This document shows positions 11,865-24,956 of a stretch of DNA of 64,000 bases, in pieces (the first letter of the stretch is position 1; each line of letters starts with the position of its first letter). A model generated the notes under the pieces. That model made no database searches and was not told where the DNA came from. It worked only from the letters and a program-made list of their open reading frames with translations. A program made the position numbers and the translations under genes. Location of the stretch: NCBI GenBank assembly GCA_013350335.1, contig CM023540.1, positions 48,838,552 through 48,902,551 of the forward strand, read 5' to 3'. This DNA comes from Chimonanthus salicifolius. Its lineage: Eukaryota > Streptophyta > Magnoliopsida > Laurales > Calycanthaceae.

Positions 11865-14671
11865 TTAAAACCTTACAGTTAGATTAGAGAATTTAGATTC
11901 AGCTCTCCTCGAATTTATCTAATACTCGAGGTCTACAAATGATTTATATATATATAATTATTTAAAAATTATTTTTCTATTTCTTTGAAGAAACCAATTG
12001 TACATACAAAAGTTATATTGATGTTTGATTCATGTCAGCTAATAGGTGATATGAAATATGACCTTATATGCAACTATGAAAATACAATATTTTTATGTGA
12101 AAATCTTTATAAATGAAGAAAATCTCATTCTTTTTCTCATTAAATTTTCTATCTTTATGTGTGAGTAATGAATTCCTTGAAAGAAGAAGAAACTATCTCA
12201 TATTTTGTGTTTTCGATAAAGAGCCTTTATGTTATAAAAGAAGAGAGAAATGTCTCATTTTTGAAAAATTAAAAACAGTTCCATAATGTGGAGTGAGAAT
12301 ACTCACGATAATAAAAAAAATATAGTATTTTCATTACTGAAATATATTGGCCTTAGAAATGCAAATTATCTCTTTATTGTAGCATCCCATATCAGCTAAA
12401 TCATTGGTACAATGTGGATTTAAGAATAATTTAAAATTTTGTTTTAAAGAATTTTCAAAAAAATTGAGATGAAAGAATTTTAGAATTGAGAAAGTCATAC
12501 ACATGAAATTTGAAAATTAGAGAGGGCAAAGGTACTCACATCTTAATATTTTTTTTTAAAAAAGCACTATTGTCCATTAATAAAAAAACATTCTTAACAT
12601 CATTGACTTTCTATATTTTTGTATTGTAATTTTATTATTAATTGATTCTTTCCCCTTTAGAATGCCTAAGAAAATTTTGTGAATTCAAATATCATATTAA
12701 AATTTTCAATAGAAATGTGAAGCTGGCTTTCTTGGTACCAACACATCAAGTAGGTTGCAATCCAACTAATAGGTTGGTCAAGTACACCTAATTTCTGATG
12801 CTGAATGAGGGAATCACAATTGACAACTACTGCTATATATGGGCTTGCCGGTGCCGGTCTATATATAGAGATCTGCTATATATAGGCATATCTATGAAAT
12901 TTGCAGTATTTAGAATGATCATGTTTGTTGGACATGGCAACAAGCACAGGGAACAAGTTTTTGAGAGGCTGGATTAGGCCCGATCACGGGCTGGGTTCTG
13001 GCTCATAATAAAGGGTCCAAGTCCCTCTCAAGTCCAGTCCATCGAGCTTTTAAAATCAAAGTCCATTTATGTTGCATCTAGCACTATTTTTAACTTTACA
13101 AAAATATTATGTTTTGTATAACAATACAAACTGAAAATGTACTTAAATATCTATCATGAGTTAAAATTGCAGTCCAAAACTCAATTCTTAGCTACTTAAT
13201 CTTGAGAACCAAAATTGACAATGTCCTTAAAAAGATGGCAGTTGGTGATTTTGACCTGTTAAAATTGAATGGTTGGAAAATATTTTTGAGATAGAAATTA
13301 TAATAATGATTGGATTTGAAGTCTTTTTTCAATATATATGGTTATATTTTTAATTTATACATAAAAAAAATTAAAAAATATATTAAAAATAAATGGGCCT
13401 AAAAGTTCGACGGGCTTTGAATAAAAGCATGAACTTAGTCTATCAGACAAAAAACTTGTCCAAACCACGGGACAAAAACGTGTCCAACCCCATTTATTTA
13501 ACTTGGGCTCGAATATTGAATGATGAATCATTTAGAAAAATACTTTTGAACGTTTTTAAGAGCAGCCATTTGTATTTTTACATGTCATAGGAGACGGCCA
13601 TGTGAGGTACCAGTGCTACCTAACAGAGACGGCCACATGGCGACATTGGACACGCAAGAACTCGAAAATGAAAAAAAAATGTTCATTTTCGTCTTCAGTA
13701 AAATGTGGCTTGAATGTTGCTCTTAAGTAAAAGGATGCTAAGACTATGAAGCACCTTACTTAAAACCGAACCAAAAACTTTACATTTATTACCATATGTT
13801 GTTCCCTTTTTTTTTTTATATTTATAAATATGTAGTACAATGTGAAACAAAATTACAAGCTTTGCTAGCAAGTACCTAATCGTACAATTTACGATATTTG
13901 GGATGGATAATTCTACCAATTTTTAACATCAATCTAACATGATGCATGACCAGATTTTTCTACTCAAAAGTATTTTCTCATGGTAAAAGGAAGACAAAAG
14001 AAAATCCATGTAGCGGTATATCATGTTGAACCTGAAGAGAAGATAAAGCCCTCTCAAATGTTAGGAAAAACATGCTACTCTCTCTCTGCTCTCCCAAAAA
14101 AGACATTGTTCGGGTTCATGTTGAAGGGCACAAGGGGCCACTAAGTCTTGTTTTCTAGTGTTTTATTGTTTTAGGTCAAATTGGAGGAAGAAAGGGCCAT
14201 AAGTCTTGTTTCAAGTTATGTCGGAGGAAGAAAAGACCACTCAATCTTGTTCCCGTTGGGCGTAGATGGCTCAAATTCGGACCCTCAAGTCTGTAGGAAT
14301 CTTCTTAGGATAAGGCAATGGCGTGTGCCAATGAAATTGTTTAAGGATCGGCACCACAAGAGGATTAGGATTGATTGGCTGCGTTTTGCATATCCTTAAT
14401 AGGATTGCATGAGAGGAGTTATCATATGGGACTCCAAAATAGGCTGAGAAAAATCAGGGAAGCAGCCTTTTCTACAGCAGTAAAACATGGGTGATGGTGG
14501 GTAGGATCGAGTGTGGGCATTAAAAGGATATTAAATGGGATTTAAGAGTCTAAATATATGAAAATAAAATGGATTGGTAAGGTTTAGAAGATAGGAAATA
14601 TGGGTGATGGTGGGTTAATTAATTAGTGGGAACTTTTAATAGGTGAATGATGGATGGAATGGACGGATGGT
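11865..14671. other. Intergenic, AT-rich, no gene recognised
   Basis: About 2.8 kb without a convincing gene. TGTAGCATCCCATATCAGC at 12380 resembles an LTR start but has no partner. A stretch 12927-13491 begins GTTGGACATGG and ends with the near-complement CGTGTCCAAC, a weak candidate for a small inverted-repeat element. Short open frames (13393-13590, 14181-14399) show no known domain. Confidence 0.4.
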
Positions 14672-17600
14672 GTTTTTTGTTTTGAAATGGTTCATATATT
14701 AATAGAAAGAAGTACCAGAGGTGCAAATACATAGAAGAAAATGAGCAAAGGTGACGGAAAAACTCCCACTGCTACAACAAAAGAGAATTAAAGAAGATCA
14801 TAACAAATCAACACATTCCTTCAAAGCACGTAAAATGTCAAACATAAATATATTCTGGAATTCCGGAAGAGAGGCGGCTCAAGAAGCACACATGGTGAGG
14901 CTACAACTTGCAACCATACCATTGGATTCAGCTGTGCCTTTGAACAATCTCTTATTATGTTCCCACCATAGGCTCCAAAGAGTAGCAAAGACAGAGAGCT
15001 GCCACAAAGATAAACACTTGGGAGAAATAGAGGTAATGTCTCAAGTAAAGGACAACTCGATCACCGAAGATGGCATGACCCAAGCCACACCAAACCGGGC
15101 GACGACAGAGCTCCACACAATAGAAGAAAAGGAGTAGTGAAGAAGAAGATGATTCGACTTTTCGGAGGCATGAAGACAAAAGGGGCGAAAGCTAACCAAA
15201 GTTCTTCATATTTTCCGCAAGTGATCTTTGGTCAAAATTTTCCCCAGCCCAGCCGTCCAAAGGAAACCAATAGCTCTTGGCAGTGCTCTGAAAGTCCAAA
15301 TCTTGGGGTTAACCATGGGCGTACCAGAAATCTGCTGAATCCTCATGTAGAATGACTTAATAAAGAAAAGTTTGGTCTCGTCAGGCCACCAAAGGAGACT
15401 GTCCTCCTCAGTCAGTGCGGATTTTGCTAAGAAGAGATGTAGTAAGAAGATCCGAGAAGGAATCTGCTTCAGAGTCAGGAATGTTACGTCGAATAGGGAT
15501 GTCCCAAACGACATGGTCATTAGTGCTAGAGTAGAAATCAGAGATGGTTCTGTGCGGTCTTAGAGATAGGCGGTAAATAGAAGGAAACCGAGACGCTAAA
15601 GTAGAGTTATCAATCCAAGGTGCAGTGTAGAACTTAATTCTGTCACCTCACCTAGCCTTAAACCTGATACCTTACATAAATTTGTCGACACAGGCAGCAA
15701 TAACACGCCACATACCGGAGGCTCTAATCGGGGCATGATTGATATCCCAGCCAAAACAACCCACTCTATACTTACAGTTAAGGATAGTCTTCCAAGGAGC
15801 ATCATCCCCAGTACCTAACCTCCATAGTACTTAGTAAGAAGATCAATGTTGATGGCCTTGATTGGGACACACCCCCAAACCACCAGCAACAGTTGGGATA
15901 CAAACTTGATCCCAACGAACAAGATGATATTTCCTCATATCCTCGTTGTCACCTCAAAGGAAATTCCTCATGATCCTTTCCATCGATTTAATTACTTTTT
16001 GGGGGCATCTGAAAGGTGACAAAAAGTAGACTGGCAGTGCATTGAGAACAGACTTGAAAAGGGTGATCCTTCCTCCAAAAGGCAAGTACTTTCCTTTCTA
16101 CGAGGCAAGGCGCTTGTTAAACTTATAGATGATGGGCTCCCATAAAGAGAAACCGGGAGAACCGATGCAAAGAGGCAAACCCAAATAAGTAGAAGGAAGA
16201 ACAGAAGAAGCACATCCCAGCAGATCAGATAGAGAAGTAAGCTCGTTGTTGTCCAAGTTGATGCCGCAAACTTCAGTTTTTAGGTAATTGATCAGGAGGG
16301 AAGAAGCCAACTCAAACCATCTAAGAATGCACCGAAGTTTCCTAACATACTCCTCATTAGCCTCACAAAAAATAATAGTATCATCCACAAACTGTAAATG
16401 ATTGATCTGCAGAGAAGAGGCCCAATTCTGAATCCGTGAATAAGGTTGAAATCAGTCGCTTTGGAGATGAGGAGGCTTAGAGACTCCACAACCGTAATGA
16501 ATAGAGTAGGAGAGAGAGGATCACCTTGCCGAATACCTTTAGAGCTCTTGAAAAAACCTTTGGAAGACCCATTAATGAAGACAAAAAAATGGGCAGAAGA
16601 AGTACAAGCGAACACCCAAAACACCATTTCCGACTGAAGCTTATACTAGAAAGAACAAAAACCCAAAAATGCCAATCAACCATATCAAAAGCTTTCTTCA
16701 AATCCAACTTGCAAATAATACCTTTCCTACGACCTTTGTGCTGGGAGTTGATACATTCATGAGCAGTGATCACAGCATCCATAATTTGTCACCCCTCAAT
16801 CCCAGTAGATTGGGAAGGAGAAATAAGCTTTGGGAGAAGGGACTGAAGTCTGTTAGCTAACACCTTAGCAAGGATCTTGTAGGGGCTACCAAGGAGGCTA
16901 ATTGGCCTGAAGTCGGATAGAGAGGAAGCACCATCCTTCTTAGGCACCAAAACAAGAAAAGTATCACCAATCTCTTTAGGAATAAAAGCTCGATGATAGA
17001 ACTCCTCAATGAAGGCAATAACGTCACATTTGACGATATCCCAGAAAAATTTGAAGAAGGCAATAGGAAAACCATCCAGACCAGGAGCACGGTCCTCATT
17101 CAAATCCCAAAAAGCAAATCTGATCTCCTCCTCGGAAAAGGGTCATCCAATGAAGAAGCATCCGCAATAGAAATAGACCTGAAGGGGAGCCCAGAAATCG
17201 ACAGTCTGCCAAGGTGGTTTGCAGAATAAAGTTTCCGTGAAATGATTAAGAATGGTAGAAATGATGTCCTCTTTAGAAGTTAGAGTGGAATCACCAATGG
17301 ATAGGGACCTGATACTGTTAACTATTCTATGAGCAGAAGCCATTGCATGGAAGAATTTAGTATTTTTATCCCCCTCCTTAATCCATTTATCTCTAGATCT
17401 TTGCCTCCACTTAATTTCTTCTTGAATGCTCTTGGCTCGATATTGTTCCAATAGATCGATACGAATAGTAGCATCCTCCTCGGATATGGAACCAACTTGC
17501 TCACTTAAGTCAATCTGATTAATGCCTCTAAGAATAGAGGCAATGAATTCAGATAAGGACCCAAATTAGTAACACACCAACTCTTTAGCTTGGCTTTCAA

Positions 17601-18829
17601 CCGCTTCAACTTCAAATGTAACATGAATGATTTACTATCTGGGATGATATTTTCCTCCCAACAACCAACAATGAGGTCCTTGAATCCCTTCTCTTTAACC
17701 CAACATAGCTAGAATCTAAATGGAGGAGGACCCCAAGACTCCTCAAAGGTATCCAAAATCAATGGCCAATGGTCGAAGATAGACCAAGGGTAAACAGAAA
17801 TATGGGAGTTAGTGAATAAGTCAAGTCACTCAGTCGATACCAAAAATCTATCAATGCGAGAGAAAGACGGTCTCTCCTGTCTATTGGACCACATGAATTC
17901 ACTACCCGACAGTGGCAGGGTCAACCAGACCAAGAGAGGAAATACAATCTGAAAAGCGTCGCATGATGGGCCTTAAGCTAATGACAATGTCCTGTCCTCT
18001 CATGAGGAAATCTAATGAGATTAAAATCCCCACAAATACACCAAGAATTGGACCATCTTCCACTAAGAGACTCAATCTCAGTAAGAAAAACACTCTTCCT
18101 AGGATCATCACATGGTCCATAAACAGAAGTGAGAGTCCACTTAGATCCAGACAACCGATCCTCAACTTGTAAAGAAAGAGAGAATTCCCCAGTAAAGGAA
18201 TCAACCAACTTGAGTTTACTAGATTCCCAACAAATGACAATGCTGCCATATCTGCGAACGGACGGTTTTGTAAGCCATTGGAAACGACGAACACTACCAC
18301 AGGATCGGATAATCAAATCAGAGGGCTCTTCTATCTTGGACTCTTGGAAACAAAACATTGTAGGATTGATTGGTTTGATGAAGTTCTTGATGTAGCCCTT
18401 TTACAAGGGTCTCCAAGACCTCTAATATTCCATGAGATGATCTTCATGGGGAAACTGATTGGTTAATACAACAGATATCCACTTTTTTTCAACGACTGTA
18501 ATTTACAGATGAGCTGAGTCTGTTAAGCTCAAGTGAAGTTATATCTTTTCTCTATGAAATTTCTGGCCCCAAATTCTTAATAGCAGCAAGGAAAGACGAG
18601 AGCAATTCTTCCTGTCCATCCTTTATTAGGCCAAGGTTACGACCAACCTGAAGCATTCTATCATCAACCCAATCACTTTCAATAGGCCTCTGGTTATTGG
18701 CCTACTAAATATCTGGTTCTAAAATATTATCATGAATGGATTCAGGAAGATTTTGTATACCAGTGGCAATGCCCATTTGGGCTGAAGATGGAGAGAAGAC
18801 TACATTAGAAGAAGTACAAGCAATGGACT
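14672..18829 (-). pseudogene. L1-type LINE, 3' part: ORF2 (endonuclease + RT) and end of ORF1
   Basis: Read on the minus strand. ORF2 begins at 18447 (MKIISWNIRGLG), the conserved start of plant L1 APE-type endonucleases; a frameshift follows soon after. Endonuclease motifs are QESKIEE near 18340 and CGDFNLIRFPHERTG near 18010. RT follows: RAPGLDGFPIAFFK (17090), DFRPISLLGSPYKILAKVLA (16905), and the catalytic FVDDTIIF at about 16380-16392 in place of YADD. A zinc-binding zf-RVT region (RALPRAIGFLWTAGLGKILT) is near 15255, and the C-terminal tail reaches about 14880. Several frameshifts break it. The 3' end is the A-rich stretch complementary to 14672-14683. The segment 18450-18829 is the C-terminal part of ORF1, whose remainder lies beyond the gypsy insertion at 31030. 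Function when active: nicking of target DNA and reverse transcription of its own RNA. Confidence 0.88.
18825..18829. repeat. Target site duplication GGACT of gypsy G1, left
   Basis: GGACT directly precedes the 5' LTR; an identical GGACT stands at 31030-31034 after the 3' LTR. Five base pairs is usual for LTR retrotransposons. Confidence 0.95.
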
Positions 18830-20952
18830 TGTAACACCCTGGAATTTCAAAGTTATTATTTTATATGAAATTATTCATAATTACGGAATTGCCATTGTAA
18901 TAAAATTGATTTGAATTTAAATGGGTCAATGGCTCAATGAAGACCCAAAGGATGGAAATTTGTTTACAAGACAAATAAATGGATAAGATGAATTTAAACG
19001 GGTCAAGAATCATATTTGGGTCAAATTTTGATAAATGGGTCAAAATGGCTAGATGGGACCCAATGGGTCGTGAATGGCATGATTAGCCATGGATTGAGTT
19101 CAAGCTTAGTTAATTTAAGTTTATTAATTGCTTGAGTTTGCTTTGAGTTGAAATGAATGATGGGTTTAGTTGAGTTGAATTTATTAGTTAAGTTAAATTA
19201 AATGAATGAGTTAGGTTGGGTGAGTTGAATGAATGAGTTGGATGAATATCTATTTTTAATGAGTGAGGTGAGTGTAAGATGGAGGTATGAGCTGGTTGCA
19301 AATTTTAACTCAATAAAAAACGTGAGTTGCAAGGTGATTTCATGTATGTAACTCCTAAGATAGACATGAATGAGAGTGGCATTACATGGGAATTACAAAG
19401 GTGAGGGTGCATTTCAAATTCAAATTGTGATGCACGTTGGAGTAGTATGGATCATTATTTTCATGCAAGTAACCCCCAAACTTGGAGCTGCTGTTTATGA
19501 AGTTACACAAATACAATCCAAGGAGCCGTTGGGTGCCCTTGGAGTTTCATCTCAAAGATGAAACCCCCAAGGGAGGTGTTAAGAAATGACGGTTACACAA
19601 AGGTCTCATGTTCAAATTATTACACACGTTGGAGATATGAGGATTACCATCTTAGATGGAAAATGAAAAGCCAAGAAACTGTTGGAGGGTTTCATCTCAA
19701 GGATGAAACCCCCACATGAATTAAGCTGAGGAAGTAAATGGGAGGAGAGTTACATTTGGAGTCAATATTGGGCTGAATGTGATTAGCCAAAAAAAAAAAA
19801 AGGATTGCATTTTATCACTATCTCCTCCTCTCTTGGACGTCCTCTATCTTTCTAAACCAAGAGCAGCAGCTGGTTGCTCATTTCAATTAGTTTTTGGGTA
19901 ATCCTTTCATCAAGACAAAAATCAGCAAAAGGGTTTTGGCAACAAGGTTATCAATTTCATTCAAGACCAAAGTTCCCTTTCTCTCTCTCTCTCTCTTAAG
20001 TCCTTGTCACCTGGCTGAATTATCTCAAGGAGCTTGCATCAAGATCAATTTCAGCTCAAAGAACAGTAATAGAGAAGGAGAGGTCAAAGAGATAAAGGGT
20101 CAAAGAAGGAGTCAAAAGAACCGAAGGAGATGCGGTATTAGTAAGTGCATTTTGAACCCTTGTTTAATAGATTGGTTAAGAAAATGAGATTTGGCCATTG
20201 TATGGCCAGATCCATCAATGGTTTAGATCTAGAATTTTGATGTTTAAAATGATAAAATATGGACCATAGGGTTCGGCCCCATTGGATGGCCGAACCCCAT
20301 GGAAAAACTTGGTGATTTTTAATGGTGTTTGAGGGATAAAATCCATATTAGTTAATGAAGATTTTTTTTAAAGGATTTAAAATGAAGATAAGCTTACTGT
20401 TTTTGGGTAGCTATGGTTTGGCTGAACCATATTAATGCTATGGCTAAATTGTGGATTAAAACCATGGACAAAGGTTTGAATGATTGGAATGGACTATGAA
20501 TGGATTATTTATGGACTTGTTATTTGATTTATTTGGACAATGTAATTTGGTAATTAGATGTTGGCATGTAATAAGTAGTTAAGTAGATGCTATGGTTGGA
20601 TTTATTTGGATGGTTTGGAATGAATGGTAGACTAAGGTTATATAATAATTTTGGAGAATAAATTAGGTACTTTGCTATCTAAGAATGGAAAATTGGATTA
20701 GTCATAGGATCTATTATAACCTCAGTTAGATTTAGACTAAATTAATTCCGCTAGTTATATATGTACCATGTGCGGATCAGTTTTATGGACTTAGTTCATA
20801 CGCACATGGGCTTGGCCAGTTAAGGGTCGGATTTAGAGATCCGAACTTAACTCGCGTCGTGACATTCCGCCTCGATCACTTGTTGATTATTATTATATTT
20901 AAAAAAAAAAAATAAACACTGAAAATTAGAGTGAAAAGGGCGGGGTGTTACA
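18830..20952 (+). repeat. 5' LTR of gypsy G1
   Basis: Starts TGTAACACCCTGG and ends GGGCGGGGTGTTACA. It contains three palindromic motifs: GTTTCATC...GATGAAAC at 19538-19571 and 19685-19712, and GGTTCGGCC...GGCCGAACC at 20264-20302. A CT microsatellite lies at 19979-19996. Confidence 0.96.
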
Positions 20953-20954
20953 GT

Positions 20955-20966
20955 TGGTATCAGAGC
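20955..20966 (+). other. Primer binding site of gypsy G1
   Basis: TGGTATCAGAGC two bases after the 5' LTR, the sequence complementary to the 3' end of plant initiator methionine tRNA that primes minus-strand synthesis. Confidence 0.93.
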
Positions 20967-21356
20967 GAAACGGGAAGTTGAATCTTCCGAAGTAAGATTA
21001 AGACGGTTTCATGTCTCACTGACGGATAAGAATCCCAACTAACCGACTTTTCGGAGTCCGTTGACTGGGGGCCGGATTAATTTACTTCGTGGACTCAGAC
21101 TGAACAAATCAATCTGAGAACAACAGTGAAAGATAGCAAAAGTACATTATTATAATTGATCTGTCAAACGTAGAAAAATAGGATATACATCCCCCAATAC
21201 TCCCCAATTGAGAAAAACAAACATAGGGAATTTAGAGACTCTCCCCTCAAAAACAAATAGAAAACCAAGTTTGCTTATTTGGAAATCTCCCCAAAATTGT
21301 GAAAAATACAAACTGTACGAGGAAACTAAATCAATAATGTTTTTATGAATTAGGAA
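20967..21356 (+). other. Gypsy G1 leader
   Basis: Untranslated leader between the primer binding site and the first gag codon. No further motif recognised. Confidence 0.7.
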
Positions 21357-22118
21357 ATGGCTCCAAAGAAAAGGATCCCTCAGAACCAGAAAGGGAAGGA
21401 AAAGGTGTTGCAAATCATGCAACATGAGAAAGTGTTATCACAACATGAAAAATCTGTGCATGAGAAGGAGCCGTCTATACATGAGAAAGAGGTAACCCAA
21501 CCTGATGAGGAGCAAGCTGTTCATGAAAAGTCTCACAATGGGGAAGAATCACAGCACTCTTGGAGGGAAGAAAAGGGGAGTGAGAATGCATCATAGAAGG
21601 AGGGAGAAGGGAACAGTGGTGTACATATACCACATGTGCCGCCTGAGCTTCAGGGCTTAGTCCAAGTAGTGGTAACCTCAGTACTCCAGCAACATATGAA
21701 TGGGAGTGAAAGTTCCAGGGATGCCAGTGACCGGAGTATGGCACGAGAATTTCAACAACAGCGTCCTCCCTACTTCAAAGGGAAGGAAGGGGCTATCGGA
21801 GCCGAGCACTGGCTGAAGAAGATCACTTAAATCTTAAAATTACTTAAGATCTCGAGTCATGCTGACAAGATTTTACTGGCTACTTCACAATTGATAGAAG
21901 ATGCCGGTAAATGGTGGGAGGTGGTGGAGAAGCAGAGGGAACTCATACCAGTTAGGGAGAGGACGGCCATGACATGGAATGAGTTTTCAGCAACCTTTAT
22001 GGAACATTACTTTCCGGAGGAGGAGAAGGAGCGACAGATGGAACTTTTTCTGTCCTTGGTACAGGGCTCTATGACGTTGGCAGAGTATCACCGTGAATTT
22101 CTTAGTTTATCCATTTAT
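21357..22118 (+). pseudogene. Gypsy G1 gag, N-terminal part
   Basis: Gag forms the virus-like particle that packages element RNA. The frame opens with MAPKKRIPQNQKGKEK and a charged stretch with repeated HEK (four copies of an HEK-x-E-like unit). TAG at 21594 and TAA at 21828 interrupt it. The retrotransposon gag core is clear: EHWLKKIT before the second stop, then IEDAGKWWEVVEKQ, TAMTWNEFSATFMEHYFPEE and LAEYHREFLSLSIYA. At IYA the frame is cut by the copia insertion and resumes at 24987. Both stops are compatible with C-to-T change of CAG or CAA codons. Confidence 0.88.
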
Positions 22119-22987
22119 GCATACCAACAAGAAATCGAACGGAAAAACAAGCACAATCCAACACAAGCAAATTTACGTGGTTCGGCCCCTTCCGGCCTAC
22201 GTCCACAGAGCGTGAAAGAGATATTATTAAGAAAGAATAAAGAGATTTACATTACAAGAGCAAATTGCTTTGTAGGAGAATTAGATCGGACCAAGTTTAA
22301 CCTCTTCTTTAAACTGTACACAGCAGAGGCTCTTATACTAACCGATCAGCAACTGTTTCTGTCTTACCAAAGAAACTCCCTACGGATGCTGTCTCTATGT
22401 GGGTCTGAGTGCACAGACCCTTCCTGCTGCCCCCACACACGGTTGTGTTGTGTCTATCTGCTGCTGTCCTTCACTGATCTGATCCTCTCCTCAAGACACA
22501 CTACAGCAACTCAGTTATGATATTGCTGTGTATCCCCGTCTCTCTCTTCTCTTCACTGTATTGCATCAGCCTACCACAAGTATTTATAGATTAGAGCCTT
22601 GTCTCTCTATAGTAGTTGCCTTTCCTATCTGTCCTATACATAGCAGTTGTTAGGACTTCTTATCTCCACCGTATCTCTATTTCCTTTGGTGAATAGGAGA
22701 CCTCATAGCAGTTACTATTCCTGCACTTTTGTAATAAAGAAAACCAGCCAAGCAGAGAACCCCTTTTTTTATTCTGCCGTGTATACTTCACACAACAACT
22801 TCCATTTAGAAACTGCCGTGTATACCATCTCTGACATGGCAGTTTCCTTTGCCTTGTTCCAGTTGACCCGACCTTCTACAATTGCAAAAAGCAATTGTCG
22901 AGTTCACTGCTCACTAGGATTCTCTGTTTAGTAATTGCCAATTTGGAATTCTTGCCCAAATCAAATTCGAGCCACACCTCGTCAACA
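22119..22987 (-). repeat. 3' LTR of nested copia
   Basis: On the minus strand it starts TGTTGACGAGG directly after the polypurine tract. Near its end it carries the complement of TTTACGTGGTTCGGCC (22171-22186), a motif common near one end of plant copia LTRs. The last bases are poorly defined. Confidence 0.75.
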
Positions 22988-23338
22988 ATCTCCACCTTGG
23001 CGAGAATTCACCAACCTCCCAAGATGAACTGAGATACCATCATCCACAACACCTGAAACTATGCACCTCTGTGCACACCGACCGCTCCCGACTGAGCTCC
23101 ACCTGCAGCTGCAACTTTTGCTCTGGCGAAGGGGCTTTCTCTTTCCAGCCGCACTCCGGTTGGTTGCCACTCACAGATCTGAAAACCCAGATCTGCAGCG
23201 GTATAGCATTGTTACCTCTACCCCTCTCCTGCCGTCGAGCTGTCCTCCAAACAGTATCAGATCTGCAACTGCAGCCCATCTGCATCTCTGTATGAGATGC
23301 GCGCACCCCCATGCTCTGGGGTGCTCCACCTGTCTTCT

Positions 23339-24160
23339 TTAATTAGAAGAATTGCCCAAGCCCAAGCCTCGCTTGAACCTGGCGCCCGTCACCGGTTTTG
23401 TTGGACCCGCCACTTCTATGTGATTTTTCGTCCCCTTCACTTTTCCATCTCTGCTAGCACCATGGAATTCGGACGGACCATCACAACCTGCAAAAGAAAC
23501 TTTATTTTTAAAGTCATACCTGTCACTTGACTTTTTGTTTCTTCTCTTCCTTCCTGCGGCCTGACTAGTAGGATCCCTCTGCCGGTCGATTACTGTACTT
23601 CCCTCCAGTGTGTACAGATTATTTTCCTTCTTCCCTTTCATGACGATCATGGCTCCTTTAGTAATTCTCAGAGTCCCATCCTTCGCCTTGAAGGTAAACC
23701 CATCAGTGTCCAGTGTCCCCAAAGAAATCAAATTTTTCTTTAACTCAGGAACATGCCGTACGTTCTCCAACTTTCTTACCATGCCATCAAACATCCTGAT
23801 TTTGACTGTCCCAATGCCAATGGTTTTGCAACTAGCACCATTGCCCACATAGACAGGTCCCTCATCATAGGATTTGTATGTGTCAAACGATTCTCTGCGT
23901 GGACACATATGGTAAGAACACCCAGAATCTAAAATCCACTGATCAGTTGGATTATTCATACCTGTGGTGACTGTGCACACGACAACACCTGCTGCATCGT
24001 CTGTGTCACTTTGTACAGCATTTGATTGATCTGAACTTTGCAGTCTGATTTCCAGATCACGCTTCTTTTTGTTGCAGTCCATCATCTTATGCCCCTCTTT
24101 CTCACAGTAGAAACATATAAGCTTTCCTCCACCTCTCCCTCTGGATTTTGATCTTGACCC
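23339..24160 (-). CDS. Copia CCHC knuckle and aspartic protease region
   Basis: In copia elements this part of the polyprotein binds RNA and then cleaves Gag-Pol. A CCHC knuckle CFYCEKEGHKMMDC lies at about 24071-24112, followed by the protease active site WILDSGCSYHM (about 23925-23945) and the GAG-pre-integrase-like stretch RHVPELKKNLISLGTLDTDG. After VIDRQRDPTSQ the frame enters a Lys/Arg-rich tail (GRKRRNKKSSDRYDFKNK) and stops at 23339 where integrase would be expected. The frame is open for about 250 codons after the first methionine. Either an internal deletion fused protease to the pre-polypurine region, or this is a family that normally ends here. Confidence 0.75.
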   Translation of the reverse strand, partial: GSRSKSRGRGGGKLICFYCEKEGHKMMDCNKKKRDLEIRLQSSDQSNAVQSDTDDAAGVVVCTVTTGMNNPTDQWILDSGCSYHMCPRRESFDTYKSYDEGPVYVGNGASCKTIGIGTVKIRMFDGMVRKLENVRHVPELKKNLISLGTLDTDGFTFKAKDGTLRITKGAMIVMKGKKENNLYTLEGSTVIDRQRDPTSQAAGRKRRNKKSSDRYDFKNKVSFAGCDGPSEFHGASRDGKVKGTKNHIEVAGPTKPVTGARFKRGLGLGNSSN

Positions 24161-24244
24161 TCTGAACTTGTTATGGTCTTGAGGTTTTTTGCTGTTGTTT
24201 CTCCCTCTGTTTTCTGTATAGAGAGCCTGTGTATGAGACTGTGT

Positions 24245-24883
24245 CTAAGAAGGACCCACCGAAGACTTTCTTCTTGTCTCCTCGTTCAGCAAACTGCTTG
24301 TCACAGAAGTCATAGTGACAATACCCTCTGGCACTGAATTGCTGAGTGACACCACCAAGGTCTCCCAACTCTCAAGTAGAGAACTGAGAAGTAGTATGGC
24401 CTGCAACTCACCATCAAGAACCATCCTCATGGATGAGAGTTGATTGATTATACTCTGCATCTCATTCAGATGCTCCGCAATCGAAGTACTTTCATTGTAC
24501 TTCAGATTCACCAACTTTCTGATTAGAAACGTCTTGTTGCCCGCAGTCTTTCTCGCATATAATCCCTCCAATTTATTCCAGAGAGATTGTGCCGTCGTTT
24601 CAGTGGACACCAGATGAAACACACTGTCATCCAGCCACTGTCGAATAAAACCGAGGCACCTTCGATCAAGATCGTTCCATTCATCATCAGACATTTCGAC
24701 CTTCAGTTTTGCCTTCCCCTTGTCATCGGAAGACTCCGTCGCTTGCACCTTCGGTCTGCCTACGATCGGTTTGTAGAGATCTCTACAATACAAAAGGTCT
24801 TCCATCCTTGCCTTCCACAATAAGTAATTTGCTCCATTGAGAGTAATCATTCGGGCGGTGTTGATTTCCATCACCTCCGACAA
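24245..24883 (-). CDS. Copia gag (UBN2-type), open for 212 codons
   Basis: Starts MSEVMEINTARMITLNGANY, typical for copia gag, and keeps the family core: NYLLWKARMEDLLYCRDLY, WNDLDRRCLGFIRQWLDD, VHF-type SVFHLVSTETTAQSLWNKLE, LVNLKYNESTSIAEHLNEM and LLLSSLLESWETLVVSLSNS. It ends at 24245 after a frame change relative to the knuckle-protease frame; the two frames overlap around 24170-24370. It is the best-preserved coding region in this nest. Confidence 0.8.
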   Translation of the reverse strand: MSEVMEINTARMITLNGANYLLWKARMEDLLYCRDLYKPIVGRPKVQATESSDDKGKAKLKVEMSDDEWNDLDRRCLGFIRQWLDDSVFHLVSTETTAQSLWNKLEGLYARKTAGNKTFLIRKLVNLKYNESTSIAEHLNEMQSIINQLSSMRMVLDGELQAILLLSSLLESWETLVVSLSNSVPEGIVTMTSVTSSLLNEETRRKSSVGPS

Positions 24884-24943
24884 CCCGAAGCCTCCCTGTG
24901 TGCTGTGATCCGTTCACCCACGAGTCCCTGGTCTCCAACCAAA

Positions 24944-24956
24944 GCTACTGATACCA
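24944..24956 (-). other. Primer binding site of nested copia
   Basis: On the minus strand TGGTATCAGTAGC, close to the initiator-tRNA complement TGGTATCAGAGC. It is only 25 bp from the gypsy junction, so the LTR that should precede it is missing. Confidence 0.7.

Noticed and set aside
12380..12560. LTR-like start TGTAGCATCCCATATCAGC
   Set aside because: No matching end, primer site or second copy in the window.
12927..13491. Possible small inverted-repeat transposon (GTTGGACATG ... CGTGTCCAAC)
   Set aside because: Only about 9 of 10 bases pair and no target duplication is visible at the ends, so this is not enough to call an element.
22891..23340. Open frames of 60-90 codons on both strands between copia LTR and protease
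   Set aside because: GC-richer linker DNA of the copia derivative with overlapping frames in both directions and no known motif.
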